Positions 56,201 to 63,501 of a DNA stretch of 64,000 bases are shown in pieces. Within the stretch, counting starts at the first letter, position 1; the number at the start of each line of letters is the position of its first letter. Position numbers and translations under genes: made by a program. The notes beneath the pieces are model-generated. The model worked only from the letters and a program-made list of their open reading frames with translations, made no database searches and was not told the DNA's origin. This DNA is from Clostridiales bacterium (GTDB lineage: Bacteria; Bacillota; Clostridia; Christensenellales; Aristaeellaceae), in NCBI GenBank assembly GCA_012837525.1, contig DUQZ01000062.1, positions 19,294 through 83,293 on the forward strand, written 5' to 3'.

Positions 56201-56771
56201 GGCGGAGCGGGAAGACCACGGCCTGACTGAGGACGGCCGCCAGGTCTCCCTTGGGGGGCTTGTGGTAGGCGTCAACCAGAAGGCGACACGCAAGGGTGAT
56301 ATCATGGCCTTTGTGACGCTGGAGGATTTAACCGGACAGGTGGAGTGCCTGTTCTTCCCCCGGGTGTGGGAGCGGTTCGCGCACTTAATCCGGGAGGACC
56401 TGGCCTGCCTTTTGACCGGCAAGTTGTCGGTACAGGAGGACAGGCCGACCAGCCTGATTGTGGACAGCGCGCGCATCCTGCGGGCGCAGGAAAAACCACC
56501 CGCAAACGAACCTGAGGAAAACGAGACTTTACTTGCAAAAAACGCACCCATCAAGTTATACTTACAGATAGCCCGTGAACAGATGCCAGCCTGTGAAAAA
56601 CTGCTTAAACGGCAGCCTGGTCACATCCCGGTGTATTTTCACCTGAAAGATGAACAGATGACCCTGCTGGCACCCCGGGACTGGTGGGTCAAGGAAGCGC
56701 TGGACGCCCGCGCGGACTTGTTGACAATCCTGCCAAGTGAACAAATCAAGGTGGTGAACAAAGCAACATGA
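53265..56771 (+). CDS. dnaE: DNA polymerase III subunit alpha (DnaE type)
   Basis: This 1168-residue replicative polymerase has the normal length. The N-terminal PHP domain (1-280) starts AFAHLHLHTEYSLLDGA, with AVTDHGVLYG, GCEVYV, SACLSGEL and NDCHYL. The polymerase core has the catalytic Asp pair in MPDLDIDLCYERR and further GPGRGSGAGSIVAY, DGLFQLESAGM and YRPGPMA; a helix-hairpin-helix region and an OB fold (about 1000-1075, LGGLVVGVNQKATRKGDIMAF) follow. It is not PolC, which has an exonuclease insertion. I choose ATG 53265 because AAGGAGG is six bases before it; ATG 53262 is too close. It is first in a tightly overlapped operon. Confidence 0.96.
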   Translation: MAFAHLHLHTEYSLLDGACRIKPLIAQLKELGMDTCAVTDHGVLYGAVDFYKECKRHGIHPVIGCEVYVTQDMREKSGANREYSHLILLCENMTGYQNLMKLSSAGFTEGFYYKPRIDLALLKEHHEGLIASSACLSGELPKLLLENRYEDAKAHALMMQDIMGPGNYFIEVMDHHIREQKLVIPQLVKLSRESGIPLIVTNDCHYLKKEDAPAQEVLMCIQTGKTLEDEQRMRMETEELYVKSEEEMRALFPHLGEAITRTHEIAMRCQVDFDFSAHHLPLYIPNENTGESNEELLRRLCFEGLHARYPTNPEEAIKRMEYELDVISSMGFVDYFLIVWDFIRFAREQNIMVGPGRGSGAGSIVAYCLNITQLDPLKYNLLFERFLNPERVSMPDLDIDLCYERRGEVIDYVAGKYGHDHVAQIITFGTMAARGVIRDVGRVLGYTYQETDQVAKLVPMELNITLERALNQSPQLRDLRRDNPRVRRLLDTASLLEGMPRHAATHAAGVLITQKPLTDYVPLQTNDAVITTQYPMGNLEELGLLKTDFLGLRTLTVIRDALELMALSGVHMTADDIPIDDPTVYAMLSTGDTDGLFQLESAGMRSFIAELKPETFEDIIAAISLYRPGPMASIPRFIQGKNNPKSIRYITPELAPILGVTYGCMVYQEQVMQIVRDLAGFSYGRSDQIRRAMSKKKKEIMDREKEIFIHGSEEDGVPGCLKKGISRQAAEAIYEEMIAFASYAFNKSHAAPYALLSVKTAWLKRHYPAEFMAALINSYLGNAGKVAVYVQFCRRNEIPVLPPLINHSHVKFVVDTKDRRKGIRFGLNAIKSLGEKAALAIVNERNKRGDYRDIFDFCERVDGSTVNKRAVEALIKAGAFDGLGGNRVQCMQVYEAVMDQQARQKRNHHKNQLSLFDAAFEDRFELNTISYPDVEEYPKSTLLAMEKEVTGIYITGHPLDEYAHELDKLTWSTKVLDELAEREDHGLTEDGRQVSLGGLVVGVNQKATRKGDIMAFVTLEDLTGQVECLFFPRVWERFAHLIREDLACLLTGKLSVQEDRPTSLIVDSARILRAQEKPPANEPEENETLLAKNAPIKLYLQIAREQMPACEKLLKRQPGHIPVYFHLKDEQMTLLAPRDWWVKEALDARADLLTILPSEQIKVVNKAT

Positions 56772-57145
56772 ACAGAATGAGTTTAACAGTACCCGCCAGC
56801 GATGAATGGGGCCTGGTGGTCCGCACTTCGCTGGGCGCAGTTGGCGTGATGGCCAATCTTTCCCTTGACGTCATTGATGATTTGCGCAGCGCGGTGGAGG
56901 AAGCCTTTGACCTGGTAACCCATCAGGAGCGCCTGGTGGAAAAAGTCACCCTCAGCTGCAAGATCGAAGACGGTTTGATTCATATTATCCTTGAAGCGCA
57001 GCGCGCGCCGGACGCACAGGCCTGTGACCTGATGGATCCGGAAGTCGCGCAGCTGATTATCGGCACCTTGGTAACCGAGGTGAAACTGGAAGGGGATCAG
57101 TGCGGCATTTATACCGTGAAAATGTCCTTGCCAACAGGAGCATAA
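56768..57145 (+). CDS. RsbW-like anti-sigma factor with degenerate ATP-binding motifs
   Basis: This 125-residue protein has the RsbW/SpoIIAB-type start: LTVPASDEWGLVVRTSLGAVGVMANLSLDVIDDLRSAVEEAFDLV parallels the helix that carries the N-box in those kinases (blocks: VPASDEWGLVVRTSLG, DVIDDLRSAVEEAF). The Asn of the N-box is Asp here, and the Gly-rich G1 and G2 boxes (DxGxG, GLG) are not found; the region reads EAQRAPDAQACDLMDPE. So kinase activity is unlikely, although the fold may still bind a sigma factor. It overlaps dnaE by 4 bp (ATGA), and a SigB-like sigma gene follows three bases on. The family call is by pattern and position. Confidence 0.65.
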   Translation: MNRMSLTVPASDEWGLVVRTSLGAVGVMANLSLDVIDDLRSAVEEAFDLVTHQERLVEKVTLSCKIEDGLIHIILEAQRAPDAQACDLMDPEVAQLIIGTLVTEVKLEGDQCGIYTVKMSLPTGA

Positions 57146-57148
57146 GCA

Positions 57149-57880
57149 GTGATCAACGCAGATGATATCCACAACGCCGCAATGCGGTATGCGAAAGAGC
57201 GCACCAAGGAGGCCATGGACGACGCTGTTGCCGTGGCGCTGCCCCTGTGCAATGCCATCGCGGCGCGGTTTACCGGCCGGGGCATTGAGCTGGAGGATTT
57301 GCGCCAGGTGGCTGCCATGGCCCTGGTCAACGCCTTAAACGGTTTTGACCCCGACCGCGGCCTGCGCTTTACAACCTATGTCACGCCCACCATCACCGGC
57401 ACTGTCCGCAATTATATCCGTGACCGTGCCCAATTGGTGCGCACCCCCCGCGGCCTGCGTGAGCAGGGCATGCAGATGGACCGCGCGCTGGAGAAAATGA
57501 CCCAGAAAATGCACCGCGAGCCCACCGCCCCAGAATTGGCGGAGCATTTGGGCTGGACGGTTGAACAGGTCATCTCCGTACACGCCTCGCGCGAGAAATC
57601 CCAGGTAGCCAGTCTGGACGCCCAGGATGACAACGGGATGCGCGTGTTTGACCACCTTGGCATTTCCGAGCGCGGCTTTGAAGACTTTGAGATGCGCGAG
57701 GATTTGCGCAAGGCCCTGATGACCTTAACCGCGCAGGAGCGCAAGCTGATCAAGCTGCGCTTTCAGGACTTGCTTTCCCAGCAGGCCAGCGCAAAAAAAC
57801 TGAACCTGACCCAGATGCAGGTCTCCCGGATGGAGCGGCGCATCCTGCGCACGCTCAAAGGTGTCATGCAGACAACATGA
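57149..57880 (+). CDS. SigB/SigF/SigG-like alternative sigma factor
   Basis: This 243-residue sigma-70 family protein has region 2 with LEDLRQVAAMALVNALNGFDP and GLRFTTYVTPTITGTVRNYIRD, ending VRTPRGLRE, which follows the SigB pattern (DLxQVG...FxxFAVPTIxGEIKRFLRD..W.VxVPR). Region 3 is REPTAPELAEHLGWTVEQVI, and region 4 is TAQERKLIKLRFQDLLSQQ followed by LTQMQVSRMERRIL. The start is GTG 57149, eight bases after AGGAG. Coupled to an RsbW-like gene upstream and overlapping tlyA by 4 bp, it is a probable stress or sporulation-type sigma under anti-sigma control. No RsbV-like anti-anti-sigma gene is here. Confidence 0.85.
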   Translation: MINADDIHNAAMRYAKERTKEAMDDAVAVALPLCNAIAARFTGRGIELEDLRQVAAMALVNALNGFDPDRGLRFTTYVTPTITGTVRNYIRDRAQLVRTPRGLREQGMQMDRALEKMTQKMHREPTAPELAEHLGWTVEQVISVHASREKSQVASLDAQDDNGMRVFDHLGISERGFEDFEMREDLRKALMTLTAQERKLIKLRFQDLLSQQASAKKLNLTQMQVSRMERRILRTLKGVMQTT

Positions 57881-58710
57881 AACGCCGGACCATCGCAGAC
57901 TGGTTGATTGAGAACGGGCTGTGTGCAGACAAAAAGAACGCCACAGCCCTTCTTATGACCGGAAAAGTGCTGATCAACAACGTGCCCGCGCGCGCGGGCA
58001 GCCTTGTAAAAGCAGGTCACACCGTCCGCGTGAAGGACCAGGCGCTGCCCTACGCCTCAAAAGGCGGGCTGAAGCTGGAAGGCGCGCTCCGGCAATTTGA
58101 TATAGCCCTCCCGGGTAAAATTTGTCTGGACGCGGGCGCGTCCACCGGCGGATTTACAGATTCTTTACTGCAGCATGGGGCCAAAACGGTGTATGCTGTG
58201 GACGTGGGCTATGGCCAACTCACCGGCAGGCTCCGGCAAGACCCGCGCGTTGTCAACCTGGAGCGCACCAACCTGTCTGATGACAGGCTGCTTAGCTTAG
58301 ACCCGCGCCCAGCGCTTGCGACCTGCGACTTGAGCTACCTGTCCCTGATTGAAGCGGTGCCGATTTACCGGAGGATTCTGCACAATCAGAGCGAATTGAT
58401 TGCCCTGGTCAAACCGCTGTTTGAGATCAGTGACATGGAAGCGCGCAGGACTGGGCAGATCGCGGAGGAAGCCTATGCCCCGCTTCTGCGTGAGTTGACC
58501 GCAAACTTCAACGCCATGCCGGACACGCAGGTCATCAACGTGTGCGCAAGCCCCATCACGGGCAATGCCGGGACCGTGGAATTCTTTTTGCACATCCTGT
58601 TTGGGCAAAAAGCGCAGGCGCCGGATTTGTCCGGGCGGATTGAACAAAGCGTGCAGGATGCCCTTTTGACTGAAACCTACAGGAAGGCAGGTGACCTCAC
58701 CCTTGGATAA
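57877..58710 (+). CDS. TlyA family rRNA 2'-O-methyltransferase (hemolysin-like)
   Basis: This 277-residue protein has an S4 RNA-binding domain (about 1-60: ADWLIENGLCADKKNATALLMTGKVLINN) and an FtsJ-type SAM methyltransferase domain. The SAM-binding motif LDAGASTGGFTD is near 87, DLSYLSLIEAVP follows, and the catalytic Lys is in ALVKPLFE. TlyA methylates cytidine 2'-OH in 16S and 23S rRNA in mycobacteria and makes those cells sensitive to capreomycin. The ATG overlaps the sigma gene by 4 bp. Bacillota tlyA genes are commonly found with recN, argR or xseB genes; here it lies between a sigma factor and a VTT protein. Confidence 0.9.
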   Translation: MKRRTIADWLIENGLCADKKNATALLMTGKVLINNVPARAGSLVKAGHTVRVKDQALPYASKGGLKLEGALRQFDIALPGKICLDAGASTGGFTDSLLQHGAKTVYAVDVGYGQLTGRLRQDPRVVNLERTNLSDDRLLSLDPRPALATCDLSYLSLIEAVPIYRRILHNQSELIALVKPLFEISDMEARRTGQIAEEAYAPLLRELTANFNAMPDTQVINVCASPITGNAGTVEFFLHILFGQKAQAPDLSGRIEQSVQDALLTETYRKAGDLTLG

Positions 58711-59620
58711 ACACAATGTGGTATGGGATGACCCCAAACTGCTGAAGAAAAAGCGGATCATTGGCATTGCCAGTGTGGTCGCTGTCATCATTGTGTTTTT
58801 GGTGCTGGCCATTCTGCTGAAAAACCCCTTGCTCACCGCCATCCGGGACAGGGTCAGTTTCCGCACATGGATGCAAGAACGCGGCTTTTTGAAATACCCT
58901 TTGATGGTTGGCATCATGGCGCTGCAGGTCATCATTGCCTTTATTCCGGGAGAGCCGATTGAGATTATCGCCGGCTATATTTTTGGCGCCTGGGGCGGCC
59001 TCTTGCTGTGCCTGCTCGGCACGGCGCTTGGCAGCGTGCTGATCATCCTGGTGGTGCGCAAATACGGCATGCGCGTTGTATCGCTCTTTGTTGAAAAGGA
59101 TCAGATAGACAACCTGCGCTTTTTTAAAGATCCCAAAAAACGGGATGCTGCCATCTTCCTGCTTTTTTTGATCCCGGGCACGCCCAAGGATATTTTGACC
59201 TATCTGTCCGGCCTGGTGCCCATTCACCTGGGCAAGTACCTGCTGTTGACCAGCATCGCGCGCATTCCCTCCATCATTACCTCCACCATGGGCGGCAACA
59301 TGCTGGGCAAGCATGAATACCGCTACGCGCTGATTGTCTTTGGCGTTACCATGGCGCTCACCGTCATCGCGACAATCGCCTATCAGGTACATCAAAAGCG
59401 GCGCGAGAAAAAGGAAGAGGTGGTGGAGATTCAGCCTGTGGATCCTGAAACAATTCCGCCGCCTGCGGAAGCTGTCAACCTGCCTAAACCTGCGGGCGAT
59501 CCAAAGCAGGCCGTGAAAAAACCTGCCAACAAAAAGAAGCCCACGGCCAGGCCTGTTTATAAAAAGAAGCCTGCCAACAAACCCGTGCCCAAGAAGGAAT
59601 CCGGCAATGTTTCGGCGTAA
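58691..59620 (+). CDS. TVP38/TMEM64 (VTT domain) membrane protein
   Basis: This 309-residue DedA-like VTT protein has an N-terminal helix (about 24-45), the VTT core (about 70-200) with FIPGEPIEIIAGYIFGAWGG, LGSVLIILVVRKYG and FLIPGTPKDILTYLSG, further helices to about 235, and a Lys/Pro/Ala-rich cytosolic tail (about 250-309). VTT proteins flip lipids such as undecaprenyl phosphate or phosphatidyl lipids. I keep GTG 58691; a TTG at 58703 has AGGTGA eight bases before it and would also fit (MDKHNVVWDD). It overlaps tlyA by 20 bp and dnaD by 14 bp. The long basic tail is unusual and might touch nucleic acid; that is inference. Confidence 0.82.
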   Translation: MTSPLDKHNVVWDDPKLLKKKRIIGIASVVAVIIVFLVLAILLKNPLLTAIRDRVSFRTWMQERGFLKYPLMVGIMALQVIIAFIPGEPIEIIAGYIFGAWGGLLLCLLGTALGSVLIILVVRKYGMRVVSLFVEKDQIDNLRFFKDPKKRDAAIFLLFLIPGTPKDILTYLSGLVPIHLGKYLLLTSIARIPSIITSTMGGNMLGKHEYRYALIVFGVTMALTVIATIAYQVHQKRREKKEEVVEIQPVDPETIPPPAEAVNLPKPAGDPKQAVKKPANKKKPTARPVYKKKPANKPVPKKESGNVSA

Positions 59621-61064
59621 TGATGAAGCGCGCCTGTTTGGCGTGACCGCGGTGGAGAACATCTTCATTACGGAATATTTGCCGGCCGCTGATGGGGACA
59701 AGGTTAAAGTATATTTATATGGCCTGTACCGCAGCCAGTTTGGCGAGGAAAACTTTGGCATTGCGGAAATGGCGGCTGCCCTTGGCATGGAGGAAGGCGA
59801 GGTGCACGCGGCGCTGCGCTATTGGGAGCGTCGCAGGCTGGTGGAGCGCATCAGCGACCAGCCCCCCACCTTTATCTTCCATCATCTGGGACAGCGCTTT
59901 ATCACCGGGCAGGATCAGATTTCCGCTGATGAGGGCTATATTGTGTTTTCCGAAGCCGTCCGCAAGCAGCTGGACAGCCGGCGCAAACTGCGCGAGAGCG
60001 ATATCTCCATGGCCTATGAATGGGTGGAGGAGTTGGGCCTGCCGCAGGAGATTGTGCTGATGCTGCTGAACTATTTCGCGGATATCCGCGGCGCGCATTT
60101 CTCCTTCAAAAGCGCGCAGGCCACAGCGGTGATGATGAAGGAGGACGGTATCAGCACCACGGAGGAGGCGGAGCAGTTTTTCAGCCATTCCAAGCGCACC
60201 CATGCCGGCGCGCGGGCTGTGCTGTCGCAGTTTAACTTAAGGCGCCTGCCCACAGAGCCTGAATTAGCCCTGTACCGCAAGTGGACCGAGCAATGGGGCT
60301 TTGATGACAAGGCCATCATCGTCGCCTGCCAGGAGACCGTGGCGGCCAACAACCCCTCCTTCTCCTACCTCAATGGTATCTTGGACCGCATCAGGACCAA
60401 GGTGCCCACGAAGGGTTCCCGCGCCATCAAGCAGCATTTCGCGGAAGAGGGCCAGGATGTGGAGCAGGTGAAGCAGGTGTTGAAGGAACTGGGCTTGCAG
60501 CAAGTCAGCCCCTATACCCTCCTGCCCGCTTATTTGCTGCTGCGGGAGACTTACACGGTTGAAATGATCATTTTAGCGGCCAAGTCCGTGCGCGCGCGCA
60601 ACGGAAAGTTTGAGGATGTGGAGCCGCAGCTGATTACCTGGACCAAGCAGGGGCTGACGGAGGACAAGCAGGTGGTGGCACACCTGCGCGCGCTGAAACA
60701 ATATATGCCCAAGATGCATGAGGTGTTTGAAGCCTCCGGCATGGAAGGCCGCATTGGCGAGGTGGACCTGACGCGCTACAAACAGTGGCGGGAGGACGGG
60801 CACAGCGACGCGGTCATACTGGAAGCCGCGAAGCGGGCGCGTGAAGCGCGTCAAAAGTTAAGCTATATCCAGAGGATTTTGAACGACTGGAAAAAGCAGG
60901 GCGTAAAAACCCTGGCGGATATAGAAAAAGCTGGCCTGACACCCCAGGGGAAGCCGCGCAAAAAGGTGGCGTTTCAGGAATATGACCAGGAACAGGGCAG
61001 CGTGGATACCCCCTATGCCGGCCTTGATGTTCTGAAGGAAGCGAGGGACGCGCATGGCAAATGA
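59607..61064 (+). CDS. DnaD domain protein (replication initiation/primosome)
   Basis: This 485-residue protein has the layout of Bacillus DnaB/DnaD proteins. An N-terminal winged-helix part (about 1-95: VKVYLYGLYRSQFGEENFGI, MAAALGMEEGEVHAALRYWERRRLVE) is followed by DnaD C-terminal modules. The first is at about 125-180 (DISMAYEWVEELGLPQEIVLMLLNYFAD) and the second at about 215-280 (LALYRKWTEQWGFDDKAIIVACQETVAANN...LNGILDRI). Another YK.W....H...I...A..RAR....SYIQRIL-type copy lies at 380-435. DnaD binds DNA at oriC and helps the helicase loader. The next gene encodes that loader, overlapping by 11 bp. Confidence 0.87.
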   Translation: MFRRNDEARLFGVTAVENIFITEYLPAADGDKVKVYLYGLYRSQFGEENFGIAEMAAALGMEEGEVHAALRYWERRRLVERISDQPPTFIFHHLGQRFITGQDQISADEGYIVFSEAVRKQLDSRRKLRESDISMAYEWVEELGLPQEIVLMLLNYFADIRGAHFSFKSAQATAVMMKEDGISTTEEAEQFFSHSKRTHAGARAVLSQFNLRRLPTEPELALYRKWTEQWGFDDKAIIVACQETVAANNPSFSYLNGILDRIRTKVPTKGSRAIKQHFAEEGQDVEQVKQVLKELGLQQVSPYTLLPAYLLLRETYTVEMIILAAKSVRARNGKFEDVEPQLITWTKQGLTEDKQVVAHLRALKQYMPKMHEVFEASGMEGRIGEVDLTRYKQWREDGHSDAVILEAAKRAREARQKLSYIQRILNDWKKQGVKTLADIEKAGLTPQGKPRKKVAFQEYDQEQGSVDTPYAGLDVLKEARDAHGK

Positions 61065-62019
61065 ATACCTGCTGCAGGCGATTGAAGAATGCGCCGAGCG
61101 CAAATTTGACAACCAGGCGGAGGAGCGCCGCCGGATGGCCTATGCCATCAGCTTGGCGCCGCAAATTGAGATCCTGGACACCAAGCGCCGGGAGGATATC
61201 CTGACCGGTCTGCAACAGGCGATGCAGGGCATCAAACCCGAAGGCATTGAGGAGAGTACCCGGCAGATCAACGCGCAGATTATAGCCTTGCTCAAAGAGC
61301 ACGACCTGCCTGAGGACTACCTGGAGCCCGTCTTTCAATGCAAAATATGTGAGGACAGCGGCTATGTGGGCGAGGTGGAGAAAGCCTTGTGCGCCTGCGT
61401 CACCAGGCGCTATCACGAACTGTTGAGCGGTGAGATGGACACGCCCCACTCCCCCAGCTTTGAGCGTTTTGACCTGACGGTCTTCCCGGAAGTGGCGCTG
61501 GACCACCAGGGTACCACGCAGCGAATGCTGATGAGCGTCTTGAAACAGCACTGCGAGCGTTTCGCGGACGCGGTGCCGGAGGGCAGGCTGAATTTGCTGC
61601 TGTACGGCCCCAGCGGCCTTGGCAAAACCCACTTGTTAAAATGTGTTGCCAAGCGCGTGCGGGAACGGGGCATTCATACCCTTACCCTCAACGCCAACGC
61701 GCTGCTCAACCACATCCGCCAGGCCTATTTTGCCCGGGACGAGGAAGTGGACGAGCCCTATTATTCTGTTCCCTTGCTGTTGATTGATGATTTGGGCACC
61801 GAGCCCTTGTGGGAAAACATCACGCTGGAGCAATTGTTCGCGCTGCTGGAGCACCGGATTCAAAACCGGCTGCAGACGGTTATCAGCACCAATTTGCCGC
61901 TGGAGCAGCTGCGGGAGCGCTACACCCGGCGCATCTACTCCCGCCTGCTGGACCAGAACCAAAGCCTGGTGCTGCAATTCATGGGCCAGGATGTGCGCTT
62001 GACACCAAGGCAGCCTTAA
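61054..62019 (+). CDS. DnaC/DnaI-like helicase loader ATPase
   Basis: This 321-residue AAA+ protein has an N-terminal helicase-binding part (1-120) with a zinc-type cluster CKIC...CAC (Cys96, 99, 113, 115), and a C-terminal ATPase with Walker A GPSGLGKTHL at 185, Walker B LLLIDDLGTE and sensor 1 VISTNLPLEQL, then an Arg finger in YTRRIYSRLL. This is the pattern of DnaC/DnaI/IstB loaders; the zinc region and the DnaD neighbour favour a primosomal loader over a transposon IstB. GAGG precedes ATG 61054. Its stop touches the hemZ stop, and its terminator lies inside hemZ at 62062-62083. Confidence 0.9.
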   Translation: MANEYLLQAIEECAERKFDNQAEERRRMAYAISLAPQIEILDTKRREDILTGLQQAMQGIKPEGIEESTRQINAQIIALLKEHDLPEDYLEPVFQCKICEDSGYVGEVEKALCACVTRRYHELLSGEMDTPHSPSFERFDLTVFPEVALDHQGTTQRMLMSVLKQHCERFADAVPEGRLNLLLYGPSGLGKTHLLKCVAKRVRERGIHTLTLNANALLNHIRQAYFARDEEVDEPYYSVPLLLIDDLGTEPLWENITLEQLFALLEHRIQNRLQTVISTNLPLEQLRERYTRRIYSRLLDQNQSLVLQFMGQDVRLTPRQP

Positions 62020-63501
62020 CTATTCTTCCTGAACAACCGGCGCTTTGACGCCTTTGCCGATGCCCTCAAAGAGGGCTTTTTTTGCGTTCATCATGTCCTC
62101 CACCCGGGCTAAATAATGGTGGATGTCCTTCACATTGGGGCTGCGCAGCACGCGTTCCCGGCCGGGTGACACCCATTTGGATACCGCGCCCGCGCCCATA
62201 GCCAGCACGGTGGTCTGGTCCTCCATCATGTCAATATTGTACAGGCAGGCAAAGCCTGGCTTCGCGTAGCCTACGTTTTCCTGGTTGCCGGCCATATGCT
62301 TTTGCCGGTACAGATAATAGGGCTGATAGCCTTTTTCCGCGGTTTTCTCAAGCGCCAGGCGCACCATCTGCCCAACCTGCCCTTCCTCCGCCTGCCTGAC
62401 GCCATCGCGGTACAGGGCGCTTGAGCGCTTGATGGACAGGGTATGCACGGTGATGGCTTCAGGATCAAGACTTAGTACCTGGTTGAGGGATTCTGTGAAC
62501 ATGCCCACATCCTCCCCCGGCAGGCCCGCGATTAAATCCATATTGATATGCGAAAAACCCAGCTGCCGCGCAAGCCCAAAGGCTTCCAAGGTTTGCGCGC
62601 TGGCGTGCTGGCGGCCAATTCTGGACAGCGTGATGTCGTGCATGGTTTGCGGGTTGACCGAAATGCGCTGTATACCGGCTGCCTGGATGACCCGCAGCTT
62701 CCCTTCCATGATGGAATCCGGCCGCCCCGCCTCTACCGTGACCTCTACCGCCTGATTGAACAGGGGCTGGGCTGTGCTCAAAACCTCACGCAGCAAGTCC
62801 TCCGGCAGCACGGTGGGTGTGCCGCCGCCCACATATACGGAACGCGCGGTGAGCCCCCTGTCTTTCATCAGCTGGAGGGTGCCTTCAATTTCGCGTTTCA
62901 GGGCATTCACATAATCCGGCAGCAGACGGCCATCCCCCACCTCCCGGCTGAGGAAGCTGCAATAACTGCAGCGCGTCCTGCAAAAAGGGATGCCGATATA
63001 GCAGGCGATCTCATCCGGCTTAATCCGGGGCAAATTGTTCTGCACCTCTACGATGTCAAGCAGCAGCCTGGCTTTTTCATCCGATACAAAGAAGGTGTCC
63101 TGAATCCGCTTCACCGCGTCTTGCGCGGAGATGCCTTCCGCCATCGCGTCAAACACCAGGCGCGTGGGCCGGATGCCTGTCAGCGCGCCCCAGGGCGGCT
63201 GGATACCTGTTGCCTGCAGCAGGGCATGAAAAAGCCCCAGCTTTTGCTGGCGCTTGTGCAGGCGTTTTGCTTCCAACGGATCCAGTGAGAGCGGTGTGTT
63301 GCTTGAGACCTGCGTTTGATACAAACCCGTCAGCGTGACGGTTGTCTGCCGGGCATTTGCATGGATTTCATCTGTGATGGATACAACTAAATCGGCCAGA
63401 TCTTCAGTCTCCATCTTTTCAACCGAGCCGAAGAAGAGGTTGAGCACGTCAAACAGCTCCGGAATAAAACCTTTGACCGGAGCCGACAGAACAACCTTCA
63501 C
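62020..63501 (-). CDS. hemZ: Coproporphyrinogen III dehydrogenase HemZ (radical SAM)
   Basis: This 493-residue radical SAM protein of the HemN/HemZ family has a cluster motif Cys174-x3-Cys178-x2-Cys181 in YIGIPFCRTRCSYCSF, SVYVGGGTPTVL, VEAGRPDSI, SVNPQTMHD and HINMDLIAGLPGED. HemZ is distinguished from HemW by the long N-terminal region (about 1-165) with GIRPTRL. It is an anaerobic enzyme related to heme and sirohaem-type biosynthesis, though the exact reaction of HemZ is not firmly established. The start is GTG 63501 in a 4-bp GTGA overlap with the MBL-fold gene. The terminator of the opposing dnaE operon lies in its last codons. Confidence 0.92.
   Translation of the reverse strand: MKVVLSAPVKGFIPELFDVLNLFFGSVEKMETEDLADLVVSITDEIHANARQTTVTLTGLYQTQVSSNTPLSLDPLEAKRLHKRQQKLGLFHALLQATGIQPPWGALTGIRPTRLVFDAMAEGISAQDAVKRIQDTFFVSDEKARLLLDIVEVQNNLPRIKPDEIACYIGIPFCRTRCSYCSFLSREVGDGRLLPDYVNALKREIEGTLQLMKDRGLTARSVYVGGGTPTVLPEDLLREVLSTAQPLFNQAVEVTVEAGRPDSIMEGKLRVIQAAGIQRISVNPQTMHDITLSRIGRQHASAQTLEAFGLARQLGFSHINMDLIAGLPGEDVGMFTESLNQVLSLDPEAITVHTLSIKRSSALYRDGVRQAEEGQVGQMVRLALEKTAEKGYQPYYLYRQKHMAGNQENVGYAKPGFACLYNIDMMEDQTTVLAMGAGAVSKWVSPGRERVLRSPNVKDIHHYLARVEDMMNAKKALFEGIGKGVKAPVVQEE
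62062..62083 (+). terminator. Terminator of the dnaE operon, inside the hemZ coding sequence
   Basis: GCCCTC, AAA, GAGGGC then seven T: a textbook intrinsic terminator on the plus strand, 43 bases after the DnaC-like stop. On the minus strand the same bases encode part of the hemZ C-terminus (AKKALFEGI), so coding and termination share the sequence. Confidence 0.85.

Noticed and set aside
58697..59788. Open frame on the minus strand (363 codons) opposite the VTT gene
   Set aside because: Antisense of a recognised membrane protein; no start signals.
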